From the NCBI RefSeq assembly GCF_004519335.1, contig NZ_SOZD01000004.1:186001-250000 (forward strand): a stretch of DNA of 64,000 nucleotides, in the 5' to 3' direction. The position numbers and the translations under genes were made by a program. The notes beneath the pieces are model-generated. The model was not told the DNA's origin, ran no database searches, and worked only from the letters and a program-made list of their open reading frames with translations. Shown here piece by piece: positions 56,546-64,000 of the stretch. Numbering within the stretch: the first letter of the stretch is position 1; each line of letters begins with the position of its first letter. This DNA is from Jiella endophytica. GTDB lineage: Bacteria > Pseudomonadota > Alphaproteobacteria > Rhizobiales > Rhizobiaceae.

Positions 56546-57693
56546 CCGCGATGCTCTTGAAGGCAGCCCATCGCGGCAGCGATGCCGACGATCTCTGGCC
56601 GCGGGTCGAGCGAGAGGCCGCAAGCCTTTCGGCGAAGGTCGAGGCGGCGGAGGCCGCAGGGCACCTCAGCCTGATGGGTTGCGGATTTCACGGCCGCCAT
56701 GCCGCGGCGACCCTTCGCGGCGAAGGCCGCGAGCTGGCCGGCTTCTTCGACAACGATCCGAGGAAGCAGGGTACGACGCAAGAGGGTCTGCCGGTTCTGC
56801 CGCTCGCCGCCTACCGGCAGGAGCGACATGGCTTCGTGCTGATCACGGCACGCCATGTCGTTCCGCTTTTGTCGCGCCAGCTGTCGCAGGCGGGGATCGA
56901 CCATCTCTCCTACGACGCCTTTTTCGTCGCCCGGCACCTGGGTCGCCTGCAGATAGCCCGCGAAAAATTCTTTGCCGAGACCGAATCCAAAAGGGTCTTC
57001 GACACGCTGCTCCTCGCCATGCTGACCGGCGACGCGGCGCCGATCGCAGCGATCGTCTCGCCGGACCAGTATTTCCATTTCCCGAAGGAAGCCCGGGCCG
57101 AGCGGGAGGTCTTCATCGACGCCGGGGCCCATGACGGCGATACGGTCGCCGCCTTTCTCGACTTTCACAAAGGCCGCTTCGAGCGCATCGTCGCCATCGA
57201 GCCGACCCCGTCGACCTTCGCCGCGCTCGAAAGAAACGTCGCGGTGCTCGGAAAACGCTGGGGCTTCTCGCCGGAGCGCGTCACCCTCGTCAATGCCGGG
57301 GTCGGCGCCAAACCCATGACGCTCGCGCTCGCTGCCGATGCGGCGATGCCGACCAGCAATGCGCTGGTGCCGGCCGGAACAGGCACCGGCGAGACGATCG
57401 CCGTCCTGCCGCTCGACCAAATCGTCGCGGACCAGACCGTCAGCTTTCTCAAGGCCGACGTCGAGGGGATGGAGCTTGCGATGCTCTACGGCGCCCGGCG
57501 GATGATCTCGGCGCACCGGCCGAAGCTCGCCATCAGCCTCTATCACCGGCTCGAGGATTTCCTCGACATTCCCGGCTTCATCACGGAGCTTTCGGGCGAC
57601 TATCGCTTCAGGCTGCGCCATCATACGGCGAGCCTCCTCGAAACGGTCCTCTACGCCTATGCCGGGGACCAGCCATCGGACAGGACTATATGA
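56542..57693 (+). CDS. FkbM-family methyltransferase 2, with Rossmann-like N-domain
   Basis: The 383-residue protein has the same layout as its neighbour: N-terminal LSLMGCGFHGRHAAATLRG (about 43-61) then the SAM domain VFIDAGAHDGDTVAAFLDF, IVAIEPTPSTF and the intact KADVEGMELAMLYGA motif. It likely O-methylates a glycan sugar. It overlaps FkbM 1 and the CmcI-like gene by ATGA-type junctions, so the three are one transcript. Its open frame begins far upstream but only because of a shadow over FkbM 1. Confidence 0.9.
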   Translation: MTAMLLKAAHRGSDADDLWPRVEREAASLSAKVEAAEAAGHLSLMGCGFHGRHAAATLRGEGRELAGFFDNDPRKQGTTQEGLPVLPLAAYRQERHGFVLITARHVVPLLSRQLSQAGIDHLSYDAFFVARHLGRLQIAREKFFAETESKRVFDTLLLAMLTGDAAPIAAIVSPDQYFHFPKEARAEREVFIDAGAHDGDTVAAFLDFHKGRFERIVAIEPTPSTFAALERNVAVLGKRWGFSPERVTLVNAGVGAKPMTLALAADAAMPTSNALVPAGTGTGETIAVLPLDQIVADQTVSFLKADVEGMELAMLYGARRMISAHRPKLAISLYHRLEDFLDIPGFITELSGDYRFRLRHHTASLLETVLYAYAGDQPSDRTI

Positions 57694-58511
57694 GCGACAA
57701 CGACCCCATCGAGAACTTCCGCCGCTATGTCGCCGGCAATATCGAGCGGGCCGGCGCCGACACCGGCTTTCGCGGCCTGTCGGAGGTGTGGGTGCGCGAA
57801 TCGATCCGCCACGCCTATGCCCAGAACTTCACCTGGCTCGGCCGGCCGATCATCCAGGTGCCGCAGGACAGCTACGCGATCCAGGAACTGATCTGGACGG
57901 CGCGGCCGGACCTCGTCGTCGAAACCGGCATCGCCCATGGCGGCTCTCTGGTGATGAGCGCCTCGATGCTGGCGATGCTCGACTATTGCGACGCCGTGGA
58001 GGCCGGCGCGACCCTCGATCCGAGGGGCAGCCGGCGCAAGGTGGTCGGCGTCGACATCGACATCAGGGCCCACAACCGCTCGGCCCTCGACGCCCATCCG
58101 ATGCGCCACAAGATGCATCTCCTCGAGGGCTCCTCCATCGCCCCCGGCATCGCCGAGACGATCTACGCCCATGCCGAGGGTTATGAGAGGGTGATGGTGT
58201 TCCTCGATTCCAACCACACCCACGAGCATGTGCTGGAAGAGCTGAGGCTCTATGCGCCGCTGGTCTCGAAGGGCTCTTACTGCGTGGTCTGGGACACCGG
58301 GGTCGAGGACCTACCCGCCGACATGTGCGGCGACCGGCCATGGGGCAAGGGCAACAATCCCAAGACCGCGGTCTGGGCCTATCTCGATCGGCTGGAAAAG
58401 GAGGGCGCCACGGGCCGCGACGGCGAGCCGCTGCGCTTTGCGACCGACAGGACCATCGAGAACAAGCTGATGATCACCGCTTCGCCGGACGGATTTCTGA
58501 AGCGGATGTGA
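57690..58511 (+). CDS. CmcI/cephalosporin hydroxylase-family methyltransferase
   Basis: The 273-residue protein resembles CmcI-type proteins, common in surface-polysaccharide clusters: NFTWLGRPIIQVPQDSYAIQELIWTARPDLVVETGIAHGGSLVMSASML, VGVDIDIRAHNR, and FLDSNHTHEHVLEELRLYAPLVSKGSYCVVWDT. The SAM-binding VETGIAHGG is clear. Despite the family name, most members probably methylate sugars. It ends the operon. Confidence 0.88.
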   Translation: MSDNDPIENFRRYVAGNIERAGADTGFRGLSEVWVRESIRHAYAQNFTWLGRPIIQVPQDSYAIQELIWTARPDLVVETGIAHGGSLVMSASMLAMLDYCDAVEAGATLDPRGSRRKVVGVDIDIRAHNRSALDAHPMRHKMHLLEGSSIAPGIAETIYAHAEGYERVMVFLDSNHTHEHVLEELRLYAPLVSKGSYCVVWDTGVEDLPADMCGDRPWGKGNNPKTAVWAYLDRLEKEGATGRDGEPLRFATDRTIENKLMITASPDGFLKRM

Positions 58512-58635
58512 GGGGCGGAGCGCCTTCCGGCGCCCTGGCGCGACGCGCTTTGGACATCGTCCGTTTGGCGGGCGTTCCAGCGTCGGCGTTCCCGCATTTT
58601 CAGTCCCGTAACCGTGAACAGGCCGCCGAGCGACA

Positions 58636-58664
58636 TTGAAACTCATACGGCATTGCCGTATACT
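58636..58664 (+). promoter_or_regulatory. Sigma-70 promoter of the brnT-type operon, overlapped by a palindromic operator
   Basis: TTGAAA (58636-58641), a 17-base spacer, and TATACT (58659-58664) form a near-consensus promoter. The palindrome ATACGGC-ATT-GCCGTAT (58645-58661) lies across the spacer and the -10, as expected for an autorepressor site. The toxin ATG is at 58673, about 9 bases after the -10, so the transcript should be leaderless or nearly so. Confidence 0.75.
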
Positions 58665-58672
58665 TTCCAACG

Positions 58673-58957
58673 ATGAGAGCGCCGCGCCGCTTCGAATGGG
58701 ATGATGCGAAGGCCGCCAGGATCGAGGCGGAACGCGGCATTTCCGTTGCGCTGGCGACGGCGGTGTTCGATGATCCCGACCGTCTCGACATGGTGGATGA
58801 CAGGCAGCCCTATGGCGAGGAAAGGCGGATCACCATCGGCGAAGCCGACGGCCTCCTGCTCACAGTCGTCTACACGATGCGCGGTGCCGTCTGCCGGATC
58901 ATCACCGTCTGGCCGGCCAGCCGCAAGCAGAGGAGCGCCTATCGTGGCAAGCTATGA
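58673..58957 (+). CDS. brnT: BrnT-family toxin
   Basis: BrnT is a ribosome-independent RNase toxin. The 94-residue product has the family pattern FEWDDAKAARIEAERGISVALATAVFDDPDRLDMVDDRQPYGEERRITIGEADGLLLTVVYTMRGAVCRIITVWPASRKQRSAY. No Shine-Dalgarno precedes the ATG, in line with a leaderless mRNA. The gene overlaps the antitoxin start by 14 bases. Confidence 0.92.
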   Translation: MRAPRRFEWDDAKAARIEAERGISVALATAVFDDPDRLDMVDDRQPYGEERRITIGEADGLLLTVVYTMRGAVCRIITVWPASRKQRSAYRGKL

Positions 58958-59336
58958 AAGAGCCCCGGATAATCGCCCGATGCTACCGCAGACTTTACGG
59001 GATCGTCTCGCCGCGCTGACGGAGGACGAGATCGAGGCGATGCAGCTGACCGACGATGCCGCGTCTCCGCCTGACGAGGCGATGCTCGAGCGAGCCGTTC
59101 TCGCACGCCGGCTGAAGCGGCTACGCCGGCGACTGGACCTGTCTCAGGCCGAATTCGCAGCGCGATTCCGGATCCCGCAAGGAACCGTGAAGGACTGGGA
59201 GCAGGCGAGGCGCATGCCCGATGCACCGGCGCTCGCCTATCTCGCCGTCATCGAGGCCGAGCCCGAGGCCGTGGACCGCGCCCTTACAGCATCGGCCCGA
59301 AAATCGGAATCGATTTTCGGAAAGCACGATGCGTAG
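58944..59336 (+). CDS. Helix-turn-helix antitoxin paired with BrnT (GTG start)
   Basis: The 130-residue protein starts at GTG 58944 with AGGAG eight bases upstream. It carries an HTH_3/XRE domain (LKRLRRRLDLSQAEFAARFRIPQGTVKDWEQARRMPDAPALAYLAVI) that could bind the upstream palindrome. It is not a ribbon-helix-helix BrnA; HTH partners are known in other TA families and are plausible here. The last 17 codons (TASARKSESIFGKHDA plus stop) come from a mosaic repeat. An unused upstream part of the open frame is shadow of brnT. Confidence 0.85.
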   Translation: MASYERAPDNRPMLPQTLRDRLAALTEDEIEAMQLTDDAASPPDEAMLERAVLARRLKRLRRRLDLSQAEFAARFRIPQGTVKDWEQARRMPDAPALAYLAVIEAEPEAVDRALTASARKSESIFGKHDA

Positions 59337-59388
59337 ACTCAATAACTTAGAGCGTCCTTTGTGCGTCCATTCGGACGCACGGCGCTCT
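59286..59388 (-). repeat. Mosaic palindromic element, copy B (inverted relative to A)
   Basis: The element reads, in reverse complement, almost as copy A, including the GCGTCC-GAAT-GGACGC hairpin and CCGAAAATCG-ATTC-CGATTTTCGG (perfect 10-bp stem). Its left end is translated as the antitoxin C-terminus and supplies its stop codon. Copies A and B lie about 5 kb apart, inverted, around the SDR, FkbM, CmcI and brnT genes. Confidence 0.9.
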
Positions 59389-59455
59389 AGCGCGGCCTGA
59401 AGCAGCTCGAGCCAAGGTCAGTGCCGCCTCCTCGACCACGGCAAGCCCGGCCTCC

Positions 59456-60550
59456 TCAGGAGAGCTCGCGCGGCCTCGGAAAGACCACGCCGTCGAAGAG
59501 CTTGCGCGCCGTGCGCAGGGTGCCGGCGGACACGACCGCGCCCTTCCCGTCCCGCTCGATCAGCACCTCGGCGGCGCCCGTCGGATGCTCGATCAGGAAG
59601 CGGCCGTCTTCGGGGAGGCGGGCGATCTCGCCGGCGGGCGTGCCTTCGAGGGTGCAGGCCGTGGCCGCCGACACGGCGGCAAAGACGCCGATGGTCGCGT
59701 GGCAGCGATGCGGGATGAAGCTGCGGGTCGAGATCGTCCCGCCGTTCTTTGCCGGCGAGACGAGGGTCATCTTCGGTACGGATTTTTCCGCGACGTCGCC
59801 GAGATTCATCATCGGCCCCGCCTTCAGGCGGATCGTCTCGATCCGCGCCTTCAAGTCGGAATCGCCGTCGAGGGTCTCGCGGCTTTCTTCCCCGGTGATG
59901 CCGAAATCCTTCGCCCGCAGGACGACGATCGGCATGCCGTTGTCGATCAGCGTCGCCTCGATGCCGTCAATCACGTCGACAGCGTTGCCGGTCGGCAGCA
60001 GTGCGCCGCACATCGACCCGGCAATGTCGGCAAACATCAAGGGCACGGCGGCATGGCGGCCGGGAACGCCGTCGATCGACGCCTCGCCCGCATAGCCGAC
60101 GCGGCCGTTCGGGGTGGCGATGCGGGCGATCGCGACTTCGCCGGTATTGACCATGTGGATGCGCACCGGGGTTTCTTCGCCGGCGACGGGAACCAGCCCC
60201 CGCTCGATCGCCGCCGGGCCGACGCCGGCGAGGATGTTGCCGCAACCCTGGGCGTCCGAGACAAGCTTCTGGTCGACGAAGACCTGCAGGAACAGATAGT
60301 CGACGTCGGCGTCGTCGTGGCTCGATGGCGAGAGGACCGCGACCTTGGAGGTCAGCGGATCGGCGCCGCCGATGCCGTCGATCTGGCGGGGATCGGGGGA
60401 ACCCATGATCCTGAGGAGAAGATCGTTGCGCTCGGCCTCGTCGGCCGGCAGATCCGCCTTGAGGAAATAGGCTCCCTTCGAGGTGCCGCCGCGCATCCAG
60501 AGGCAGGCGATGCCGTCGCGCTCGGGATCAGGGCGCGAGCCGTCAGACAT
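59456..60550 (-). CDS. galD: 4-oxalomesaconate tautomerase (GalD-type, PrpF family)
   Basis: GalD interconverts tautomers of 4-oxalomesaconate in the gallate lower pathway. The 364-residue PrpF-fold protein shows [50 protein letters not shown], and [30 protein letters not shown]. It overlaps galC by 8 bases. Other PrpF enzymes (aconitate isomerase) are possible, but the neighbours favour GalD. Confidence 0.85.
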   Translation of the reverse strand: MSDGSRPDPERDGIACLWMRGGTSKGAYFLKADLPADEAERNDLLLRIMGSPDPRQIDGIGGADPLTSKVAVLSPSSHDDADVDYLFLQVFVDQKLVSDAQGCGNILAGVGPAAIERGLVPVAGEETPVRIHMVNTGEVAIARIATPNGRVGYAGEASIDGVPGRHAAVPLMFADIAGSMCGALLPTGNAVDVIDGIEATLIDNGMPIVVLRAKDFGITGEESRETLDGDSDLKARIETIRLKAGPMMNLGDVAEKSVPKMTLVSPAKNGGTISTRSFIPHRCHATIGVFAAVSAATACTLEGTPAGEIARLPEDGRFLIEHPTGAAEVLIERDGKGAVVSAGTLRTARKLFDGVVFPRPRELS

Positions 60551-61214
60551 ATTTCAGGCCCTTTTCGGCGAGCCGCCCGCGCATGTCGTAGATGTCGAGG
60601 CCGAGCTCGCCGGCGGCGAGACGCTGGCGCTTCGCCTCCTCGTTGGCCAGCCGCTGATTGGCCTTCTCGAGCACCGTCGCAGCGTCCTCGCGCCTGACGA
60701 CGCACACGCCGTCGTCATCGGCGACGATGACGTCGCCGGCTTCGACATAGGCGCCGCCGCAGACCACCGGAACGTTCACCGAGCCGAGCGTCTCCTTCAC
60801 CGTCCCTTGTGCGAAGACCGCCTTCGACCAGACGGGAAAGCCCATCTCCTCGAGATCCCTGGTGTCGCGCACGCCGGCATCGATGATCAGCCCCCTGCAG
60901 CCCCGGGCCTTGGCCGAGGTGGCGAGGAGATCGCCGAAATAGCCGTCTTCGCAGGGGCTGGTCGGCGCAAGCACGAGGATGTCGCCCTCCTTCAGCTGCT
61001 CGATCGCCACATGCAGCATCCAGTTGTCGCCGGGAGGCGAGGAGATGGTCACCGCCGAGCCGGCGAGCTGCGTCCCGGCATAGATCGGTCGCAGATAGCT
61101 GGCGAGCAGGCCGGTGCGGCCCTGGGCCTCGTGGACGGTGGCGACGCCCGCCTTGGCGAGCCCGGCGATGACGGCGGCATCTGCACGAGGAATGTTCTGG
61201 ACGACGACGGCCAT
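60543..61214 (-). CDS. galC: 4-carboxy-4-hydroxy-2-oxoadipate aldolase/oxaloacetate decarboxylase (GalC/LigK)
   Basis: The 223-residue RraA-fold protein matches GalC/LigK aldolases that cleave 4-carboxy-4-hydroxy-2-oxoadipate to pyruvate and oxaloacetate. Motifs: [90 protein letters not shown] 61214 has GAGGAG upstream; the frame is open 31 codons further. Confidence 0.9.
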   Translation of the reverse strand: MAVVVQNIPRADAAVIAGLAKAGVATVHEAQGRTGLLASYLRPIYAGTQLAGSAVTISSPPGDNWMLHVAIEQLKEGDILVLAPTSPCEDGYFGDLLATSAKARGCRGLIIDAGVRDTRDLEEMGFPVWSKAVFAQGTVKETLGSVNVPVVCGGAYVEAGDVIVADDDGVCVVRREDAATVLEKANQRLANEEAKRQRLAAGELGLDIYDMRGRLAEKGLKYV

Positions 61215-61275
61215 CACGGCCCTCCTCTTCTGACTGTGAACGGCTCTTCCGCGCCCCGGCGGAACGAGCGCCGAG

Positions 61276-62274
61276 CTATTGCGAAACACTCTCGATGGTG
61301 ACGCCATCGCCGATCGTGAAGGACATCAGATCCTCTCCGACGGTCAGCCGCCCGTCGTAGGTGGTGCGGGTCTCGGCAACGAGATCGTCCAGAGACGGCT
61401 CCGGGACGTCCTTGGTGCTGAGAAGGACGATGTGGCTGAAGACGGCCATCTTCGGACGGACCTTGGCGAACACCCGGCCGGCCTCGGCCGGCAGGGTATG
61501 GTGGCCAAGGATTCGCGACTGCACCGGGCCGCCGGCGATCTCCGGCCGGGCCATCGCCACCTCGTGGATCAGAAGATCGGCGCCCGCGGCGTGTTCGATG
61601 AGGTTTTCGTCGTATTTGGTATCGCCACTGAGCACCACCGAGTGGCCGCCATAGTCGACCCGGTAGCCATAGGCCGGCTTGATCGCCTCGCCGTGATTGA
61701 CCTTGAAGGCGCTGACCGTGACGCCGTCCTTCTCGAAGACGACGCCTTCCTTCGCAAAGTCGCTCGCGTCGACCTCCGTGGCTTCCTCGGATATCTTCTC
61801 GTCGGCGATGCGGATCTGGCCGTCCTCGGCGAATGCCTGACGAATCGCCGTCATCATCGCCTTGGTGCCGGTCGGGCCGATGACCTTGAAGGGCTTCGAG
61901 CGCCGGCCGTAGGGAGCCGGGATGTAGCTCGTCATCCACAGATCCGGAATGCCGCCGACATGGTCGGAATGTAAATGCGTCAGGAACAGCGCGTCGACGG
62001 AGCCGACCGGTATCTTCAGCTGCCACAGGCGCACGGGAACGCCGCGGCCGGCATCGAAGACGAGGCGAAGCCCGCCGGCCTCGACCAGCGTGCTGATGCC
62101 GCTGCGATCGGGTCGCGGGGCGGGCGAGGCGGTGCCGAGCAGGGTGACCTTGATGGTCGCGGCGTCCTGCGAAACCGCCGGGCTCGCCTGCTTGCCGTCG
62201 GCGGTCTGGGCCGCGGCCGGAATGGCGGCAAGTGCCGCGATCAGACCGGCGATCAGGGCAATGCGTTTCATCAT
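61276..62274 (-). CDS. Exported metallo-beta-lactamase-fold hydrolase
   Basis: The 332-residue protein has a Sec signal ([20 protein letters not shown]) and an MBL fold with metal-binding [15 protein letters not shown] and further Asp/His ligands ([30 protein letters not shown]). The arrangement resembles RNase Z/arylsulfatase-like MBL hydrolases. The role in the aromatic cluster is unknown; a periplasmic ester or lactone hydrolase is plausible. ATG 62274 or 62271 follows GGAGGAGG. Confidence 0.88.
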   Translation of the reverse strand: MMKRIALIAGLIAALAAIPAAAQTADGKQASPAVSQDAATIKVTLLGTASPAPRPDRSGISTLVEAGGLRLVFDAGRGVPVRLWQLKIPVGSVDALFLTHLHSDHVGGIPDLWMTSYIPAPYGRRSKPFKVIGPTGTKAMMTAIRQAFAEDGQIRIADEKISEEATEVDASDFAKEGVVFEKDGVTVSAFKVNHGEAIKPAYGYRVDYGGHSVVLSGDTKYDENLIEHAAGADLLIHEVAMARPEIAGGPVQSRILGHHTLPAEAGRVFAKVRPKMAVFSHIVLLSTKDVPEPSLDDLVAETRTTYDGRLTVGEDLMSFTIGDGVTIESVSQ

Positions 62275-62296
62275 GATCGTTCCTCCTCCCGTGCTT

Positions 62297-62397
62297 GGAG
62301 CGTGGCGCCTCCAAACCGACGCGCCGAGGGCTCCAGCTTTTTCAATCACCGCACCATGCATTCCGAAGATCGATTCCGGTTTTCGGGCCGATGCCGT
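62297..62397 (+). repeat. Mosaic palindromic element, copy C
   Basis: This diverged copy keeps TTTTTCAATCACCGCA, GATCGATTCCGGTTTTCGGGCCGATGCCGT and the general layout of copy A, in the same orientation. It lies between the dioxygenase and MBL genes, within what is otherwise a tight operon. The ends (62297 and 62397) are approximate. Confidence 0.75.
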
Positions 62398-62407
62398 CGT
62401 TCCGCGA

Positions 62408-63358
62408 TCATTCCTCGACCGGCGGCGTGCCGTGGGTGTGGAAGGTCTCGATGGTCTTGAGACCCCAGGCCTGGCCCTTCCTGCGCTCGGCCTCGGTCCA
62501 GACGACCGGCTGCCAGTCGGGGGCGAGGATCAGCCGGGCGCCGGAATTGGCGATCTCGACGCGGTTGCCGGCCGGCTCCCAGACATAGAGGAAGAAGGTG
62601 CCCTGGATCGCGTGCTTGTGGGGTCCGGTCTCGATGTGGACGCCGTTCTGCAGGAAGATGTCGGCGGCGCGCAGCACGTCCTCGCGCTGGTCGGCTGCAT
62701 AGGTGACATGGTGCAGCCGGCCATGGCCCTTGCCGTGTTCCTCGGTGCAGGCGAGGTCGTAGCTCTTGTTGTTGACGGTGAACCAGCAGCCGCCGATCCG
62801 GCCGTTGTCGAGCCGGATCATCTCGGTCACACGCGAGCCGAGACAGGTCTCCATGAAGCGGCGGAATTCCGTCACGTCGTCCGCAAGGAGATTGAGATGG
62901 TCGATCCGGCGCGGCGCGGCGCCGGTATAGGCCGAGGCGGTATTCTTCAGCGCCGCCTTCTCGGCCTCCTGCTGCGCCTCGTACCAGACCGGATCATAGT
63001 AGATCTCGAAGACATGGCCGAACGGATCGGCAAAGCGGAAGGCGCGGCCATGGCTCTGGTCGCCGTCGACCCAGCCAATCACGTCGTATCCCGACGCCTC
63101 GATCGCCGCGACCCGGCGTTCGAGCGCTTCCGGTGACGCCGCCCGATAGGCGACGTGGCCAACGCCGGTGACATCGGCGCTCGTCAGTTTCAGGGTGCAG
63201 AATTCGTAGTCGTCCCAGGCCCTGAGATAGGCGGATCTGCCGTCGCTGCCGGAGAGCTTCAGCCCGTAGACGCGGGTGAAGAAATCGAGGCTCTCGTCGA
63301 ATCTGTCGGTCAGCATCTCGACATGGCCGAGATGGGCGATGTCTCCCCAGCCGGTCAT
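62408..63358 (-). CDS. Type I extradiol dioxygenase (VOC family, XylE-like)
   Basis: The 316-residue protein has two VOC modules. The C-terminal one has the Fe ligands His154 (RIDHLNLLAD), His217 (RLHHVTYA) and Glu268 (NRVEI), lined up with His153, His214 and Glu265 of catechol 2,3-dioxygenase XylE. The N-terminal module also keeps His12, His68 and Glu118. It should open a catechol-type ring next to the hydroxyls with O2. With GalB/C/D nearby, gallate or a carboxylated catechol is a likely substrate, by inference. Coupled to galB by ATGA. Confidence 0.9.
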   Translation of the reverse strand: MTGWGDIAHLGHVEMLTDRFDESLDFFTRVYGLKLSGSDGRSAYLRAWDDYEFCTLKLTSADVTGVGHVAYRAASPEALERRVAAIEASGYDVIGWVDGDQSHGRAFRFADPFGHVFEIYYDPVWYEAQQEAEKAALKNTASAYTGAAPRRIDHLNLLADDVTEFRRFMETCLGSRVTEMIRLDNGRIGGCWFTVNNKSYDLACTEEHGKGHGRLHHVTYAADQREDVLRAADIFLQNGVHIETGPHKHAIQGTFFLYVWEPAGNRVEIANSGARLILAPDWQPVVWTEAERRKGQAWGLKTIETFHTHGTPPVEE

Positions 63359-64000
63359 CACAGCTCGTCCACGGTGCGCGGGAAGATCGACTGGAAACCC
63401 TCGGCATAGCGGCAGTCGCGCCCGCCGGACTGGCCGCCGGAATTGCGCTTGAAGTGGTTCGCCCGGTTGATCGCGACGCGCGTATAATACTCCCAGAGGT
63501 GCTCCTGCCCCTCCATGCACTCGATCGCCGCGCGCTTCTTCTCCCAGACCGGGGTGATGTCGAGGAAGGTGTCGGGCTTCCAGCCCATCTGCTCGGTCTG
63601 GTGCGGCTCGAAGAGGTAGAGCTGCGGCGCGCCGAGCACCTTCTCGCCGGGATTGTGGCCCCAGGCCTGGGCGATCATCCGGCATTCGAGGACGGCGTTG
63701 GTCGTGTTCATGTGGTCGGTGTTGTAGGGATCATATTGCGAGTGCGACAGCATGAAGGCGGGCTGCACCCTCCGGATCACCTCGACGATCTTCATCTTGT
63801 TGTCGCGGGAGAACTCCAGCGGATAGTCGCCGAGATCGAGGCAGACGAGATCGGCGGCGCCGAGCGCCTTCGCCGCGTTTTCGGCCTCGGTCCGGCGGGC
63901 GCTCTTGACCCGGTCGAGGGTCATGCCCTCCTGCTTCCAGAGCTTGGCGCTCTCGCCGCGCTCGCCGAAGGAGAGGCAGAGGACGGTGACGTCATAGCCC
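63358..64000 (-). CDS. galB: 4-oxalomesaconate hydratase-like (GalB, PIG-L family), 5' end outside window
   Basis: GalB hydrates 4-oxalomesaconate to 4-carboxy-4-hydroxy-2-oxoadipate, the substrate of GalC. The frame runs off the window edge; the visible 213 residues start GYDVTVLCLSFGERGESAKLW. PIG-L features are LSHSQYDPYNTDHMNTTNAVLECRMIAQAWGHNPGEKVLGAPQLYLFEPHQTEQMGWKPDTFLDITPVWEKK, with the zinc-binding HxxH-type His. PIG-L-type GalB is known from Pseudomonas putida. The internal ATG at 63924 is not the start. Confidence 0.85.
   Translation of the reverse strand, partial: GYDVTVLCLSFGERGESAKLWKQEGMTLDRVKSARRTEAENAAKALGAADLVCLDLGDYPLEFSRDNKMKIVEVIRRVQPAFMLSHSQYDPYNTDHMNTTNAVLECRMIAQAWGHNPGEKVLGAPQLYLFEPHQTEQMGWKPDTFLDITPVWEKKRAAIECMEGQEHLWEYYTRVAINRANHFKRNSGGQSGGRDCRYAEGFQSIFPRTVDEL

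Overview
The window is a high-GC chromosomal segment from an alphaproteobacterium, most likely Hyphomicrobiales (Rhizobiales), in the Rhizobiaceae/Aurantimonadaceae range. The basis is the flagellar gene order (motA-fliM-fliN-fliG-flhB, then flgB-flgC-fliE-flgG-flgA-flgI-motE-flgH-fliL-fliP, then several flagellins), a rhizobial-type LigD/Ku pair, and intergenic mosaic palindromes of the kind common in rhizobia. The species cannot be named from sequence alone.

Regions. (1) 1-7.6 kb: a C-terminal gene fragment, the disaggregase clpB, a glutathione S-transferase, and the fatty-acid cluster fabD-fabG-acpP-fabF. (2) 7.7-12.5 kb: a four-gene carbohydrate ABC transporter (ATPase, Tat-exported binding protein, two permeases) with a large nested palindrome between the binding-protein and permease genes. 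(3) 12.7-16.9 kb: a solitary PIN-domain protein, a small membrane protein, an ECF sigma/anti-sigma pair, betaine aldehyde dehydrogenase and a DUF427 protein. (4) 17.0-36.9 kb: the flagellar locus, with three flagellin paralogues, rod/ring/basal-body genes, C-ring (FliG/FliN/FliM), stator MotA, export components FlhB, FliP and FliI, and two small unnamed or DUF-level proteins. (5) 36.9-42.5 kb: two-component NHEJ (Ku and multidomain LigD), an exported protein, YggU-like (DUF167) and YggT-like proteins, and tRNA-Ala(CGC). (6) 42.6-58.5 kb: a glycan biosynthesis and decoration cluster with a TPR/GT41 O-GlcNAc-transferase-like protein, CDP-sugar enzymes RfbF and RfbG, a 3,5-epimerase-like protein, glycosyltransferases, a C-methyltransferase, a sulfotransferase, radical SAM/SPASM and SDR proteins, two FkbM methyltransferases and a CmcI-like protein. 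No flippase, polymerase or exporter is visible inside it. (7) 58.6-59.4 kb: a BrnT-type toxin with an HTH antitoxin whose C-terminus is encoded by a repeat. (8) 59.4-64 kb: an aromatic meta-cleavage lower pathway (GalB, GalC and GalD homologues) with a XylE-like extradiol dioxygenase and an exported metallo-beta-lactamase-fold protein.

How it fits together. Most genes lie in tight minus-strand operons with ATGA-type overlaps. The most interesting possibility is that the glycan cluster, which has sugar-nucleotide enzymes, several methyltransferases and a GT41 protein but no export machinery, decorates a cell-surface structure. The nearby flagellins are one candidate; this is inference only. 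Smaller points of interest are the near-identical middle regions of the three flagellins, a probably leaderless toxin mRNA, and palindromic elements that sit inside operons and supply coding sequence.
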